Shown piece after piece: positions 25,539 through 33,987 of a stretch of 64,000 bases of DNA. Position numbers and translations under genes: made by a program. This DNA is from Chryseobacterium gilvum (GTDB lineage Bacteria > Bacteroidota > Bacteroidia > Flavobacteriales > Weeksellaceae), in NCBI RefSeq assembly GCF_025628965.1, contig NZ_JAOTEN010000004.1, positions 62,001-126,000 on the forward strand. The letters are read 5' to 3'. Within the stretch, counting starts at the first letter, position 1. The number at the start of each line of letters is the position of its first letter. The notes under the pieces were generated by a model. That model saw nothing but the letters and a program-made list of their open reading frames with translations. It ran no database searches and was not told the DNA's origin.

Positions 25539-25988
25539 ATGAAAAACCGGTTCGTTATACTTCCTACAGCTGCTCTAATTGCAACACTTACAATCATTTC
25601 ATGTAAAACTGCAAACAATGATACTTCTACGCTCCCAAAAGATATTGCTGAAAGACCTGTAGATGAAAGCAGCCAGAAATACGACGAAGCAGCGCTTGAT
25701 AAAATAAAAAGCGGGATCGAATCTGAAATAGCCAAGGAAAAATGCACAAATGCAGCAGATTGGGCATTTGCGCCAATAGGATCTAAAGCGTGCGGCGGAC
25801 CAATGAGTTACATTGCTTATCCTAAAAAACATGAGACTTCTATTCTTTCAAAAATAGAAAATTATACCCAAAAGATGTCTGAATATAATAAAAAATACAG
25901 CATCACTTCTGACTGTATGATGGCTGCTGAACCCACATCTATTAAATGTGATAACGGAAAAGCGGTTTTGGTATATGCAGGAATGTAA
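25539..25988 (+). CDS. Predicted lipoprotein of unknown function
   Basis: A 149-residue lipoprotein with signal peptide and lipobox (TIISC, Cys22). Mature part: a Lys/Glu-rich helix (DKIKSGIESEIAKEK), then CTNAADWAFAPIGSKACGGP with two Cys that could form a disulfide, a helix, and a C-terminal segment with two further Cys (TSDCMMAAEPTSIKCDNG). The WAFAPIGSKACGGPxxYIAYP pattern is recurrent in Bacteroidota lipoproteins. Four cysteines fit two disulfides in the periplasm. Function unknown. Confidence 0.75.
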   Translation: MKNRFVILPTAALIATLTIISCKTANNDTSTLPKDIAERPVDESSQKYDEAALDKIKSGIESEIAKEKCTNAADWAFAPIGSKACGGPMSYIAYPKKHETSILSKIENYTQKMSEYNKKYSITSDCMMAAEPTSIKCDNGKAVLVYAGM

Positions 25989-25997
25989 CTGAATATA

Positions 25998-26030
25998 AAA
26001 AAGCTCTGTAAATGATTATGGAGCTTTTTA
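25998..26030. terminator. Bidirectional terminator 25988/26032
   Basis: Stem aaaaagctc / gagcttttt between two converging genes. Confidence 0.85.
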
Positions 26031-26031
26031 C

Positions 26032-26547
26032 TTAATCTTTATACCACGAAGAATATTTCACATAATTATCTGCAATCCTGTTGACTTCGCCTTCCAGAAG
26101 CGCAGAAGAAATATCTTTGATTTTTCTCGCAGGAACACCGCCCCAGACTTCGCCGGATTTGATATGAGTTCCCTGTGTAACCACAGAACCTGCTCCAACA
26201 ATTGAGTTTTCTTCAACCAGGCAATCATCCATTACGATAGAACCCATCCCGATCAAAACATTATCTTTAATTCTACATCCGTGAACGATCGCGTTGTGGC
26301 CGATAGACACATTATTTCCAATTTCTAAAGGAAACTTTTCGTACGTACAATGCAGCATCGCATTATCCTGCACATTCACTTTATTTCCCATTCTGATGTA
26401 ATTTACATCACCTCTGATCACCGCATTGTACCAGATACTGCAGTCATTTCCCATGACCACATCTCCAATCACAGTTGCTGTTTCCGCTAAAAAGGTATGA
26501 TCTCCGATTTGAGGTGTTTTTCCTAAAAGTTCTTTTATAAGTGCCAT
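26032..26547 (-). CDS. Gamma-class carbonic anhydrase-like hexapeptide protein
   Basis: A 171-residue left-handed beta-helix protein with hexapeptide repeats (GNDCSIWYNAVIRGDVNYI, NVSIGHNAIVHGC, VLIGMGSIVMDDC) and the metal-ligand histidines expected in LHCTYE and IGHNAIVHGC. It belongs to the gamma-CA/YrdA group; many members bind zinc but catalysis is not certain. The ATG at 26547 is chosen over a TTG 12 nt upstream. It is divergent from the Nfu-type gene, with ~160 bp between. Confidence 0.92.
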   Translation of the reverse strand: MALIKELLGKTPQIGDHTFLAETATVIGDVVMGNDCSIWYNAVIRGDVNYIRMGNKVNVQDNAMLHCTYEKFPLEIGNNVSIGHNAIVHGCRIKDNVLIGMGSIVMDDCLVEENSIVGAGSVVTQGTHIKSGEVWGGVPARKIKDISSALLEGEVNRIADNYVKYSSWYKD

Positions 26548-26677
26548 ACTGTATTTCAAAAATTATTATAATTCGCATCAGAAAATGAAACTGAAATATT
26601 TTATCATTCCTATCTTTTAAATCACAGCGATAGCAAAAATCTAACTTCATATCTCCTGCTTCTAACTTCTAAATGCG

Positions 26678-26685
26678 TATTTTTG
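26678..26685 (+). promoter_or_regulatory. -7 element for the Nfu-type gene
   Basis: TATTTTTG, 21 bp before the ATG at 26707. Confidence 0.55.
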
Positions 26686-26706
26686 TATCTCAAATTTAAA
26701 TAAAAA

Positions 26707-27585
26707 ATGCATACTATTCTCATAGAACCAACAGAAAACCCGAAAGTGATCAAATTTGTGGCAGATTATAATTTGATTCCCGGATCTTTAGAGTTGGACC
26801 GAAATTCAGATATATCAGAAATTCCTTTGGCACAGGAACTTTTTAACTATCCTTTTGTAGACCGGATTTTTATTACCGCCAACTTTGTAGCCGTTGCAAA
26901 ACAGGACACTGTAGAATGGGAACATGTTGCCGAAAGCCTGAAAAACGTAGTTGAAGACGAACTTTTGGCCAACCCGAGAATTTATCTTCAGAAGAAAAAA
27001 GAAATGTACCAGATTTATGCAGAAATGACGCCTAATCCGAATGTGATGAAATTTGTTTCCAGCAAAATGCTGATGGATGGTTTTGTGGAAGTTAAATCAA
27101 GAGAAACTTCAGACGGTGTTCCTTTGGCTCAGGCAATTTTTAACGAATTCGATTTTGCCAAAGAGGTTTTTATTTCAGATAATTTTGTGGCCGTTACAAG
27201 GGATAATTCTGTAGAATGGCATCAGATCATGATGGCGGTGCGTGGTTTTATCGCAGAATATCTTCAGAATGGCGGTGAGATTTCTACGATTACAGCCCAA
27301 AAACATGAAAGCCCGGTTGAGAATATCATTAACAGGGATTATACTGATAACGAACAGAAGATTTCTGATATCTTAAACGAATACGTGGCTCCTGCCGTAG
27401 AAAATGACGGTGGAAAAATTTCTTTAATAGAATATGACGAAGTAAACAAAACGGCAAAAATGCTTTTACAAGGCGCTTGTTCAGGCTGTCCAAGCTCTAC
27501 CGCGACTCTGAAAGGTGGAATTGAAAGTATTTTAAAACAGTTTGTTCCGGATTTGGTAGAAAAAGTGGAAGCCGTAAACGGATAA
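26707..27585 (+). CDS. Nfu-type iron-sulfur carrier with two Nfu_N domains
   Basis: A 292-residue protein: two tandem Nfu_N-like domains (residues ~4-88 and ~105-190) followed by a C-terminal NifU domain (~218-285). The second Nfu_N repeats the first: TENPKVIKFVADYN versus TPNPNVMKFVSSKM, and AQELFNYPFVDRIFI versus AQAIFNEFDFAKEVFI. The CxxC that carries the Fe-S cluster is C258-S-G-C261 in QGACSGCPSS. It probably delivers Fe-S clusters to apo-proteins. A lipoprotein gene follows after 8 bp and hemH next, so this is a likely operon linking Fe-S and haem. Confidence 0.93.
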   Translation: MHTILIEPTENPKVIKFVADYNLIPGSLELDRNSDISEIPLAQELFNYPFVDRIFITANFVAVAKQDTVEWEHVAESLKNVVEDELLANPRIYLQKKKEMYQIYAEMTPNPNVMKFVSSKMLMDGFVEVKSRETSDGVPLAQAIFNEFDFAKEVFISDNFVAVTRDNSVEWHQIMMAVRGFIAEYLQNGGEISTITAQKHESPVENIINRDYTDNEQKISDILNEYVAPAVENDGGKISLIEYDEVNKTAKMLLQGACSGCPSSTATLKGGIESILKQFVPDLVEKVEAVNG

Positions 27586-27593
27586 TCATTTAC

Positions 27594-28040
27594 ATGAAAA
27601 TAGTTCTTTTTCTACTCTGTTTAAGTGCAAGTCTTTTTTCATGCAAAAAAGAACCACAGCTGAACGACGGTATTCATGATGATTTGGTGGAAATGGGCAT
27701 TGCAAAAGACAGCCTCCAGAAAATGGACCTTATTCTGGAAAAATTAAATAAGAAAAACACAACCTTCCTTGATTATTATTTTCACAATTATTATATTCTT
27801 GATCAAGAATCTCATGATGAAATAAAGCAATTAAAAGGAGAAGAATTCGTTTATGATGCAGATGAAGAGTACCAAAAGATGTTTACAAAAACAATTACTC
27901 AAAAAAGTGATCAATACGTACAATCTTTCGGAATTACCGATGAAGAAAAGCATTTAGCACTTGAAATCTATGTCTTACGCCTAAAAAAGAAATACGGTCC
28001 TACAATAGACTCACAACTGGAAAATCTAAATAAGCAATGA
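27594..28040 (+). CDS. Predicted lipoprotein in the nfu-hemH operon
   Basis: A 148-residue lipoprotein: short signal with lipobox SLFSC (Cys17), then a mostly helical mature part with acidic and Tyr-rich stretches (FLDYYFHNYYILDQ). No recognised motif. It starts 8 bp after the Nfu stop and its last codons overlap the hemH ATG by 4 bp, so it is translationally coupled. Role unknown. Confidence 0.75.
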   Translation: MKIVLFLLCLSASLFSCKKEPQLNDGIHDDLVEMGIAKDSLQKMDLILEKLNKKNTTFLDYYFHNYYILDQESHDEIKQLKGEEFVYDADEEYQKMFTKTITQKSDQYVQSFGITDEEKHLALEIYVLRLKKKYGPTIDSQLENLNKQ

Positions 28041-29059
28041 AGGGAATTTTATTAGTCAATCTCGGCTCGCCGAAATCTACCGCTGTACCGGATGTAAAAG
28101 AATATCTGGACGAATTCCTGATGGATGAAAAAGTGATTGATTACCGCTGGTTTTTCCGTGCATTGCTGGTTCGCGGGATTATTTTAAACACAAGACCTGC
28201 AAAATCTGCCGCCGCATACAAAACGGTCTGGACAGATGAAGGTTCACCATTAATTGTAATTACTCAAAAGATCCGTGAAAAACTGCAGAAAGTAGTAGAT
28301 GTACCGGTAGAAATAGGAATGAGATACGCTCAACCTAGTATTGAAGCAGGAATTCAAAAACTTGTGGATCAGGGTGTTTCTGAAATTGTACTGTTTCCGC
28401 TGTATCCTCAATATGCAATGAGCACTACAGAAACGGTGATTGACAAAGCGGAAGAGGTCAGAAAAAAGAAATTTCCGGGTATTAAGATCAATTATATCCA
28501 GCCTTTTTACAACAGAGAAATCTACATCAATTGTCTTGCAGAAAGCATTCGGGAGAAGCTTCCTGAAAATTTTGATGCGTTGCAGTTTTCTTATCACGGA
28601 GTTCCGGAAAGGCATATTTATAAAACCGATCCCACTAAAACCTGTAATTTAAATGACTGCTGTACCCGAGAAAACAACCCGAGTCATCAGTTCTGCTATC
28701 GTCACCAGTGTTTTAAGACAACGGAAACCGTAATTGAAAAATTGGGACTGCCGAAAGAAAAAGTAATTGTTTCTTTTCAGTCGAGATTAGGAAAAGATAA
28801 ATGGATTGAACCGTACACCGATGAAACTCTGGAAACCATTCCTAAAAAAGGAGTTAAAAACCTTGCGGTAGTGTGTCCGGCTTTTGTATCAGACTGTCTG
28901 GAAACCCTGGAAGAAATTTCTATGGAAGGAAAAGAACAGTTTTTACACGGCGGCGGAGAAAATTTCCATTATATTCCCTGCCTGAATGATGAAGACCGAT
29001 GGATTGAAGTGGTAAAAACGCTTTGCGAAGAAAAGCTTCACGAATTTTATCTGGTTTAA
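28037..29059 (+). CDS. hemH: Ferrochelatase
   Basis: HemH inserts Fe2+ into protoporphyrin IX, the last step of haem b synthesis. The 340-residue protein has ILLVNLGSPKS at the N-terminus, the catalytic His region FSYHGVPERHI, a downstream CxxxCC-like cluster (CNLNDCCTREN, CYRHQC) and VVCPAFVSDCLETLEE near the C-terminus with conserved Glu. The family is mostly soluble; no transmembrane segment is seen. The ATG overlaps the lipoprotein gene end by 4 bp. Confidence 0.95.
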   Translation: MKGILLVNLGSPKSTAVPDVKEYLDEFLMDEKVIDYRWFFRALLVRGIILNTRPAKSAAAYKTVWTDEGSPLIVITQKIREKLQKVVDVPVEIGMRYAQPSIEAGIQKLVDQGVSEIVLFPLYPQYAMSTTETVIDKAEEVRKKKFPGIKINYIQPFYNREIYINCLAESIREKLPENFDALQFSYHGVPERHIYKTDPTKTCNLNDCCTRENNPSHQFCYRHQCFKTTETVIEKLGLPKEKVIVSFQSRLGKDKWIEPYTDETLETIPKKGVKNLAVVCPAFVSDCLETLEEISMEGKEQFLHGGGENFHYIPCLNDEDRWIEVVKTLCEEKLHEFYLV

Positions 29060-29073
29060 ATATAACTTGAAAT

Positions 29074-29108
29074 AAAAAGACATTTGATATCACAAATGTC
29101 TTTTTTTA
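29074..29108. terminator. Bidirectional terminator hemH / Plug gene
   Basis: Stem aaaaagacatttg / caaatgtcttttt with a T-run, between two converging genes. Confidence 0.9.
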
Positions 29109-29136
29109 TTAATTATAATAATTTTTATTCAAAAAA

Positions 29137-30348
29137 TTATTTCACTGGCGTTCTGAATTCCCCATATCCAAGCAAGCCATCATAGTTTCTTCCGAAAGGT
29201 TTGTAATATAAAAATGCCTGATACAGATTTTCGGTCTGCCAGAAATTTCCGTTAATTTCTCCAAAATTCAATGTCCCGTCATTTTCTTTGGTAGCAAGAA
29301 TGTAATTATAGAAACCCTGTTTCAGATATATTTTAGCAATATATTTTTTTTCAGCGGCATCGTATTGCATCTGATATTCTTTGGTGGGCTTAAAATCATT
29401 AAATCCTCCCAAAACATACAGTTCTTTATCCATTGGTTCAGAATCAAGAGAAAAATACACCCACGAATAATCTGCTTCTCTTTCCGCATTTCTTTCGATT
29501 CCTATATCGTTTCTGCGATAATACCAAGCGCCATTTACGTCCGGCTGATACTGATAATTAAGCGGATATGCCCAAACCGGATGAAGATACGTCTGATTAA
29601 CCCCATCTTTTACTTCTGTTGCCCTTACCATATCTGCAGCCAAATTCATATTTTTATTATCGAAATAATAAAACTCATTGTTTCCGGGAAACGTGAGATT
29701 CATCTGCTGAAACAAAATCTGGCTTCCCAATGTGGAACTGGGTTTCAGATTAGTCACCGTCATATTGGGATTGTTGTTCTGAACGACATTAAGAGTCATC
29801 GAGTTTACGTTCGACGCTAAATCTCCGCCTTTTGAAACGGCCTGTACTTCAACTCTCTGATTAATATTGGGATTTTTGGCATCTGCAATTCTGGAGACAT
29901 TTAAGCCTACATTGACCTGGTCTTCAACAATGCTGAATTTTCTGATAAAAAGTGGTTTATCGGCAGAATCTTTATACACGATAATCGCGAAATTGCCTGA
30001 AATCTTAGGTCTTATTTTTTCATTAGGGAATTGTAACCGGTAATGCGTATACGATTGCAAAGTATTAAAAGAATATTGAAACTGATCCAAAAGCGCATTC
30101 ATACTTCCGTCTGCAATTTCTGTAAAAAAAAGATTGTCATCCTGCCAGTTTCTGTCGTAATGTTTAAGCGTATACCGATATACTTCACTTGAATTGGTAA
30201 GATCATCAAAACTTAAAACCAATTGCTGATTAAATCCGATAACCGGAGTTTCATCATTGGTTTTCGGGTTGAATAACTGAATGCCCTGGATGTTTTGTCC
30301 GAAAGCTAAAGAACTTAAACTGATTAATAATATTTGCAACGTTTTCAT
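29137..30348 (-). CDS. T9SS Plug-type protein (DUF5103)
   Basis: A 403-residue secreted protein with signal peptide (MKTLQILLISLSSLAFG). The N-terminal half has the DUF5103 look (IQLFNPKTNDETPVIGFNQQ, LKHYDRNWQ, YRLQFPNE, AIIVY), and the C-terminal half is a beta-rich carbohydrate-binding-like part (YVLGGFNDF near residue 310, then GFYNYILATK). I recall that the Plug subunit found with SprA and PorV of F. johnsoniae T9SS belongs to this family. It therefore probably seals or gates the outer-membrane translocon in the periplasm. The SprA-like gene at 56603 is a different protein. Confidence 0.85.
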   Translation of the reverse strand: MKTLQILLISLSSLAFGQNIQGIQLFNPKTNDETPVIGFNQQLVLSFDDLTNSSEVYRYTLKHYDRNWQDDNLFFTEIADGSMNALLDQFQYSFNTLQSYTHYRLQFPNEKIRPKISGNFAIIVYKDSADKPLFIRKFSIVEDQVNVGLNVSRIADAKNPNINQRVEVQAVSKGGDLASNVNSMTLNVVQNNNPNMTVTNLKPSSTLGSQILFQQMNLTFPGNNEFYYFDNKNMNLAADMVRATEVKDGVNQTYLHPVWAYPLNYQYQPDVNGAWYYRRNDIGIERNAEREADYSWVYFSLDSEPMDKELYVLGGFNDFKPTKEYQMQYDAAEKKYIAKIYLKQGFYNYILATKENDGTLNFGEINGNFWQTENLYQAFLYYKPFGRNYDGLLGYGEFRTPVK

Positions 30349-30427
30349 TATGACGAAGATAACGAAAAATCATTTTCAAATCGTAAAAGATCTGAAGTTT
30401 ATTAAATCCTGCCTCAATATTTCTCTC

Positions 30428-30435
30428 TAAATTTG
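30428..30435 (+). promoter_or_regulatory. -7 element for the MBL hydrolase gene
   Basis: TAAATTTG, 21 bp before the ATG at 30457. Confidence 0.55.
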
Positions 30436-30456
30436 CATTATCTAATATTCAGAAAT

Positions 30457-31098
30457 ATGTTTCAGATACAGGCTTTTGTATTCAATTTTGCGAGTGAAAA
30501 TACCTATGTGCTTTTTAATGAAGATAAAAACGCATGGCTGATTGATCCCGGAAATATGAATGATCAGGAAACCAATCTTCTGTACAGCTTTATCAATGAA
30601 AAAGGCTTAAAAATTCAGAAGATACTTCTGACTCATGCGCACATCGATCATGTTTTGGGATTGCAATGGGCATTTAACATGTTTAAAGTCCCCGTATTGA
30701 TGCATCAGGAAGACAAAGAAGTTCTGGATATGTTTCAGATCAGCGGCATGAGATTTGGGATGCAGCTGGAGCATATCAATGTTGACCTTGAATATATTAA
30801 AGAGGGAGACGAACTTGATTTTGACGGTGAGAAATTCAATATTTATCATGTTCCGGGACATTCTCCGGGAAGCGTTGTGTATCATAATATGAATCAAAAA
30901 TTTATGATTTCCGGCGATGTTCTTTTTGAAGGAAGCATTGGAAGAACAGACCTGTACAAAGGAAATTACGACCAGCTTATTGACGGAATTAAAAACAAGC
31001 TGTTTATTTTAGATGAAGAAACACAGGTTTTTTCAGGACACGGAAATCCTACGAAAATCTGTTTTGAGAAGAAATATAACCCGTTTTTCAAGTCATAA
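30457..31098 (+). CDS. MBL-fold metallo-hydrolase (glyoxalase II-like)
   Basis: A 213-residue enzyme with the metallo-beta-lactamase zinc motif THAHIDH (residues 59-65), then PGHSPGS (third-helix His) and ISGDVLFEGSIGRTDLY (Asp bridging metals), and GHGNPT at the C-terminus. This order matches small YcbL/glyoxalase II-like hydrolases of thioesters. It is soluble and probably cytoplasmic. The ATG at 30457 is chosen over an upstream frame to 30433 because the promoter element overlaps that region. Substrate not known. Confidence 0.93.
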   Translation: MFQIQAFVFNFASENTYVLFNEDKNAWLIDPGNMNDQETNLLYSFINEKGLKIQKILLTHAHIDHVLGLQWAFNMFKVPVLMHQEDKEVLDMFQISGMRFGMQLEHINVDLEYIKEGDELDFDGEKFNIYHVPGHSPGSVVYHNMNQKFMISGDVLFEGSIGRTDLYKGNYDQLIDGIKNKLFILDEETQVFSGHGNPTKICFEKKYNPFFKS

Positions 31099-31126
31099 AA
31101 AATCATTTGAAATAATATCATAAAAA

Positions 31127-31152
31127 AAACCGCCAGAATTTCTAGCGGTTTC
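31127..31152. terminator. Bidirectional terminator 31098/31168
   Basis: Stem aaaccgc / gcggttt preceded by an A-run, between converging genes. Confidence 0.8.
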
Positions 31153-31167
31153 TATTTATAACGAATT

Positions 31168-31722
31168 TTATTTCCATTTGATATTACAGCCCATGCTCGG
31201 ACGTTGAATCTCTTCCTGCGGTTCTCCGATCAGAAGGTTTTCAAAAGCAATAATCAGATCTTCGCCGGTAACTTCTTTGTGATTTCCCGGCCTTGAATCA
31301 TCCAGCTGACCGCGGTAAATGAGGTCTAATTTATCATCGAAAAAGAAAAAATCCGGGGTACATGCCGCATCATACGCTTTTGCTACAGCCTGGCTTTCAT
31401 CATATAAATAAGGGAAATCAAATTTTCTTTCAATCTGGAATTCGATCATTTTTTCCGGTGAGTCTGCAGGATATTTTTCTACATCATTAGAATTGATCGC
31501 AATAAATTCAATTCCTTCTTCATTATAATCTTCATACAGTTCTGTAAGCTTATCAATTACATGAAGCACAAAAGGACAGTGATTACACATAAAAATGACC
31601 AGAGTTCCTTTCTCTCCCTTTAAATCTTCCAGAGATTGTATTTCATTGGCTTTAGAAGGATTGGGAAGTTCGAAAAAAGGAGCTTTCGTTCCCAATGCTA
31701 ACATATTTGAAGGCGTATTCAT
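31168..31722 (-). CDS. Thioredoxin-like protein (AhpC/TSA-related)
   Basis: A 184-residue soluble thioredoxin-fold protein of the PRX-like group. The active site is CNHC (C46-N-H-C49) in IFMCNHCPFV, with VIDKLTELYEDYNEEG, IEFIAINSNDVEKYP and the cis-Pro region ACTPDFFFFD. The length and the YRGQLDDSRPGN segment match Bacteroidota 'thioredoxin family' proteins found next to redox genes. Function is probably disulfide reduction or peroxide defence. Its promoter lies upstream, divergent from tetR. Confidence 0.9.
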   Translation of the reverse strand: MNTPSNMLALGTKAPFFELPNPSKANEIQSLEDLKGEKGTLVIFMCNHCPFVLHVIDKLTELYEDYNEEGIEFIAINSNDVEKYPADSPEKMIEFQIERKFDFPYLYDESQAVAKAYDAACTPDFFFFDDKLDLIYRGQLDDSRPGNHKEVTGEDLIIAFENLLIGEPQEEIQRPSMGCNIKWK

Positions 31723-31741
31723 ATCATTTTATTTGTATGAC

Positions 31742-31749
31742 CAAAGATA
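31742..31749 (-). promoter_or_regulatory. -7 element for the thioredoxin-like gene
   Basis: Reads TATCTTTG on the minus strand, 19 bp before the ATG. Confidence 0.55.
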
Positions 31750-31843
31750 AAACAAGTTTTAGGATTTGCCAATTCCACCTTTTATAAACTTGCGTTAAAT
31801 GTTAAATATAAAATATTATTTGGTTCGTATGGTAAAAAGTTTG

Positions 31844-31851
31844 TAGTTTTG
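31844..31851 (+). promoter_or_regulatory. -7 element for tetR
   Basis: TAGTTTTG, directly followed by the operator palindrome at 31852, so bound repressor would block RNA polymerase. Confidence 0.6.
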
Positions 31852-31864
31852 CTAACACTGTTAG
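31852..31864. promoter_or_regulatory. Operator copy 1 (tetR promoter)
   Basis: Palindrome ctaac-act-gttag at the expected transcription start and 13 bp before the ATG. The same TAAC-N3-GTTA core occurs three more times before the RND genes. A typical site for a TetR autorepressor; binding is inferred. Confidence 0.65.
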
Positions 31865-31877
31865 TAAACAAAAAATA

Positions 31878-32474
31878 ATGGGCTTACACGAACGCCGTCA
31901 AAGAGAAAAAGAATCTATTCGCGCCAATATACTGGATGCGGCATTTTCTTTAGCTAAAACGGAAGGATGGGCCTCACTTTCAATCCGTAAAATTGCAGAC
32001 GCTATTGAATACAGTGCCCCTGTAGTTTACGATTATTTTGAGAATAAGGAAGCCATATTGTATGAAATTTCTTTAAACGGGTTTCACTGTTTACATATAG
32101 AATTGTTAAAAGCGCAGAAAAAGCATGATACTCCAGAAGACCAATTAACCGCTATCGTAGATGCTTACTGGAAGTTTGCCTTTAATAATAAAGAGTATTA
32201 TCAGCTGATGTTTGGTTTAGGAATGCAGTGCAGCGGCAAAGGGATGATGAAGGAAGAGTTTTCATCTTTTCAGGATATGATTTATGATTGCACATATGAA
32301 ATCATTAAGAAAAAAGGTTCTAATGCAGATAATGCCTGTCACTCTTCACACGCTCTTTTTTCAGCAGTGCACGGCTTAATTTCTATTATGATGATGCGGA
32401 ACGATGATATTCCTTCAACTATGAATAAAACAACTTTAGACGAAACGGTAACTGCCTTTGTTAAATCTTTGTAA
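31878..32474 (+). CDS. TetR/AcrR-family transcriptional regulator
   Basis: A 198-residue repressor. N-terminal HTH (residues ~15-60: ILDAAFSLAKTEGWASLSIRKIADAI, EYSAPVVYDYFENKEAIL) and a ligand-binding C-terminal domain of helices with LDETVTAFVKSL at the end. It is 310 bp upstream of an RND efflux operon and its promoter carries the same palindrome as that gap, so it probably represses both itself and the pump and is released by a pump substrate. The start at 31878 follows the conserved pattern M-x-L-H-E-R-R-Q-R. Confidence 0.93.
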   Translation: MGLHERRQREKESIRANILDAAFSLAKTEGWASLSIRKIADAIEYSAPVVYDYFENKEAILYEISLNGFHCLHIELLKAQKKHDTPEDQLTAIVDAYWKFAFNNKEYYQLMFGLGMQCSGKGMMKEEFSSFQDMIYDCTYEIIKKKGSNADNACHSSHALFSAVHGLISIMMMRNDDIPSTMNKTTLDETVTAFVKSL

Positions 32475-32784
32475 ATTTTTTTTGAACCAAAAATTAACAC
32501 CGTTAGGAAAAGTAACATATAATATTCAAAACTACATTAAAAAAAATTAAAATGAAATTTAACTTCATCACTCTAATCCTCGCTATTCTTTTTCCTTATC
32601 ATTAACGCCGTTAGGAAAAATAACATCTTTTTTTTAAACTAACAACCTCAAAAATTATTGCCATGTAAAAGAATATTTCTCAACAAAACTGATAGCTCTT
32701 ACATAAAATATTAACACTGTTAGGAAATATCAGAATGTAAATTAAACAACATTTATTGCATTACATTAAAAAATTAAACTCACA
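32475..32784 (+). promoter_or_regulatory. Intergenic array of three operator copies before the RND operon
   Basis: This gene-free 310-bp gap holds TAAC-N3-GTTA cores at 32495-32505 (ACC), 32603-32613 (GCC) and 32712-32722 (ACT), spaced 108 and 109 bp. Each is followed by gg-aaa. The first two also share the flank CGTTAGGAAAA-R-TAACAT. Downstream of each is an ATG (32552, 32663, 32785). The first opens a 17-residue signal-like ORF ending at the second operator, the second is followed by TAA, the third is the real adaptor start. This looks like a repeated regulatory module. Confidence 0.65.
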
Positions 32785-33945
32785 ATGAAAATACCTGCTA
32801 AAACAAGGATCATTATACTGATATCAAGTATTATCCTTTTACAGAATTGTACAAAAGCCGCAGAAAATACCAACGCGGCTCCCCCTCCGCCAGAACTTCC
32901 CGTTTATACCGTTATCACTTCTCCTGCTACGGTTTACCAGGAATTCCCTACTGCTTTGGAAGGAAAAAATAACGTTGAGATCAGATCTCAGGTTGATGGT
33001 TATTTAGATAAAATTTATGTGGAAGAAGGCGCTTATGTAAGAGCCGGACAGCCTTTATTCAAAATAGATTCAAGAGCGTATGGTGAGCAGATGAATATGG
33101 CACAAGCCAATTTACAGGTTGCCAATGCCAATATTCAGAAAGCAAAAGTGGAAGTTGACAGACTTCGGCCCTTGGTTGATGCAAAAGTAATCTCTGATGT
33201 ACAGATGAAAACGGCAAAAGCCAATTACGCCGCCGCTGTTGCAGCCGCATCACAGGCAAAGGCGTCTGTTGGAGGAGCGAGAATTAATGTCGGTTTTACA
33301 ACCATTACTGCTCCGGTAAGCGGATACATCGGAAGAATCCCGTACAAAAAAGGAAGTCTCATTTCAAGAACAGACCCAAACCCGTTGACTTTATTATCAG
33401 ACATCAGCGAAATCTATGCGTATTTCTCTCTGAGCGAGCTAGATTTTATCGCCTTCCAAAATAAATATGAAGGGGCAACTTTACAGGAAAAACTGAAAAA
33501 TATGCCGATGGTAGATTTGGTGATTGCAGACAACAGCACCTACTCCGAAAAAGGAAGAATGAGCATTGTTGATGGGCAGTTTGACAAAAGCACAGGAGCA
33601 ATAAGCGTTCGCGCGGTTTTCCCAAATGCCAACGGAACCCTGAGAACAGGAAATACCGGTAGAGTGCGTATGCCGCAGCTCTTCACCAACACGCTGGTTA
33701 TTCCACAAGAAGCAACCTTTGAAATACAGGATAAAACCTATGTGTATGTCGTTGGAAAAGACAAAAAAGTGACCGGAAAACCGATAACCATTTCAGGCAA
33801 AACCGATAATTACTATTTTGTTTCTGATGGGCTTTCAAAAGGTGACAAAATTGTTTTTACTGGAATCGGAACTTTGAAAGACGGGGTGTCTATTCAGCCG
33901 AAAATGATTTCTTCAGACAGTCTTCTCAGAGCCAGACCTTTGTAG
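32785..33945 (+). CDS. RND efflux membrane fusion (adaptor) protein
   Basis: A 386-residue periplasmic adaptor of an AcrA/MexA-like pump. Lipobox-like LLQNC (Cys22) anchors it to the membrane. Then follow a barrel-sandwich region (EGKNNVEIRSQVDGYLDKIYVEEGAYVRAGQPLF), a coiled-coil hairpin (residues ~105-150), a lipoyl part (INVGFTTITAPVSGYIGRIPY), a beta-barrel, and a membrane-proximal domain. It is 42 bp upstream of the permease gene, so operon. It joins the inner-membrane permease to the outer-membrane factor. Confidence 0.95.
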   Translation: MKIPAKTRIIILISSIILLQNCTKAAENTNAAPPPPELPVYTVITSPATVYQEFPTALEGKNNVEIRSQVDGYLDKIYVEEGAYVRAGQPLFKIDSRAYGEQMNMAQANLQVANANIQKAKVEVDRLRPLVDAKVISDVQMKTAKANYAAAVAAASQAKASVGGARINVGFTTITAPVSGYIGRIPYKKGSLISRTDPNPLTLLSDISEIYAYFSLSELDFIAFQNKYEGATLQEKLKNMPMVDLVIADNSTYSEKGRMSIVDGQFDKSTGAISVRAVFPNANGTLRTGNTGRVRMPQLFTNTLVIPQEATFEIQDKTYVYVVGKDKKVTGKPITISGKTDNYYFVSDGLSKGDKIVFTGIGTLKDGVSIQPKMISSDSLLRARPL

Positions 33946-33987
33946 AAACCTATATAATAACGAAGACTTAAAAAAAATAAACTTCTT

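Noticed and set aside
32552..32605. 17-aa ORF in the operator array
   Set aside because: It looks like a signal-peptide start, but is short and ends inside the next operator. It is kept as a possible relic, not called as a gene.
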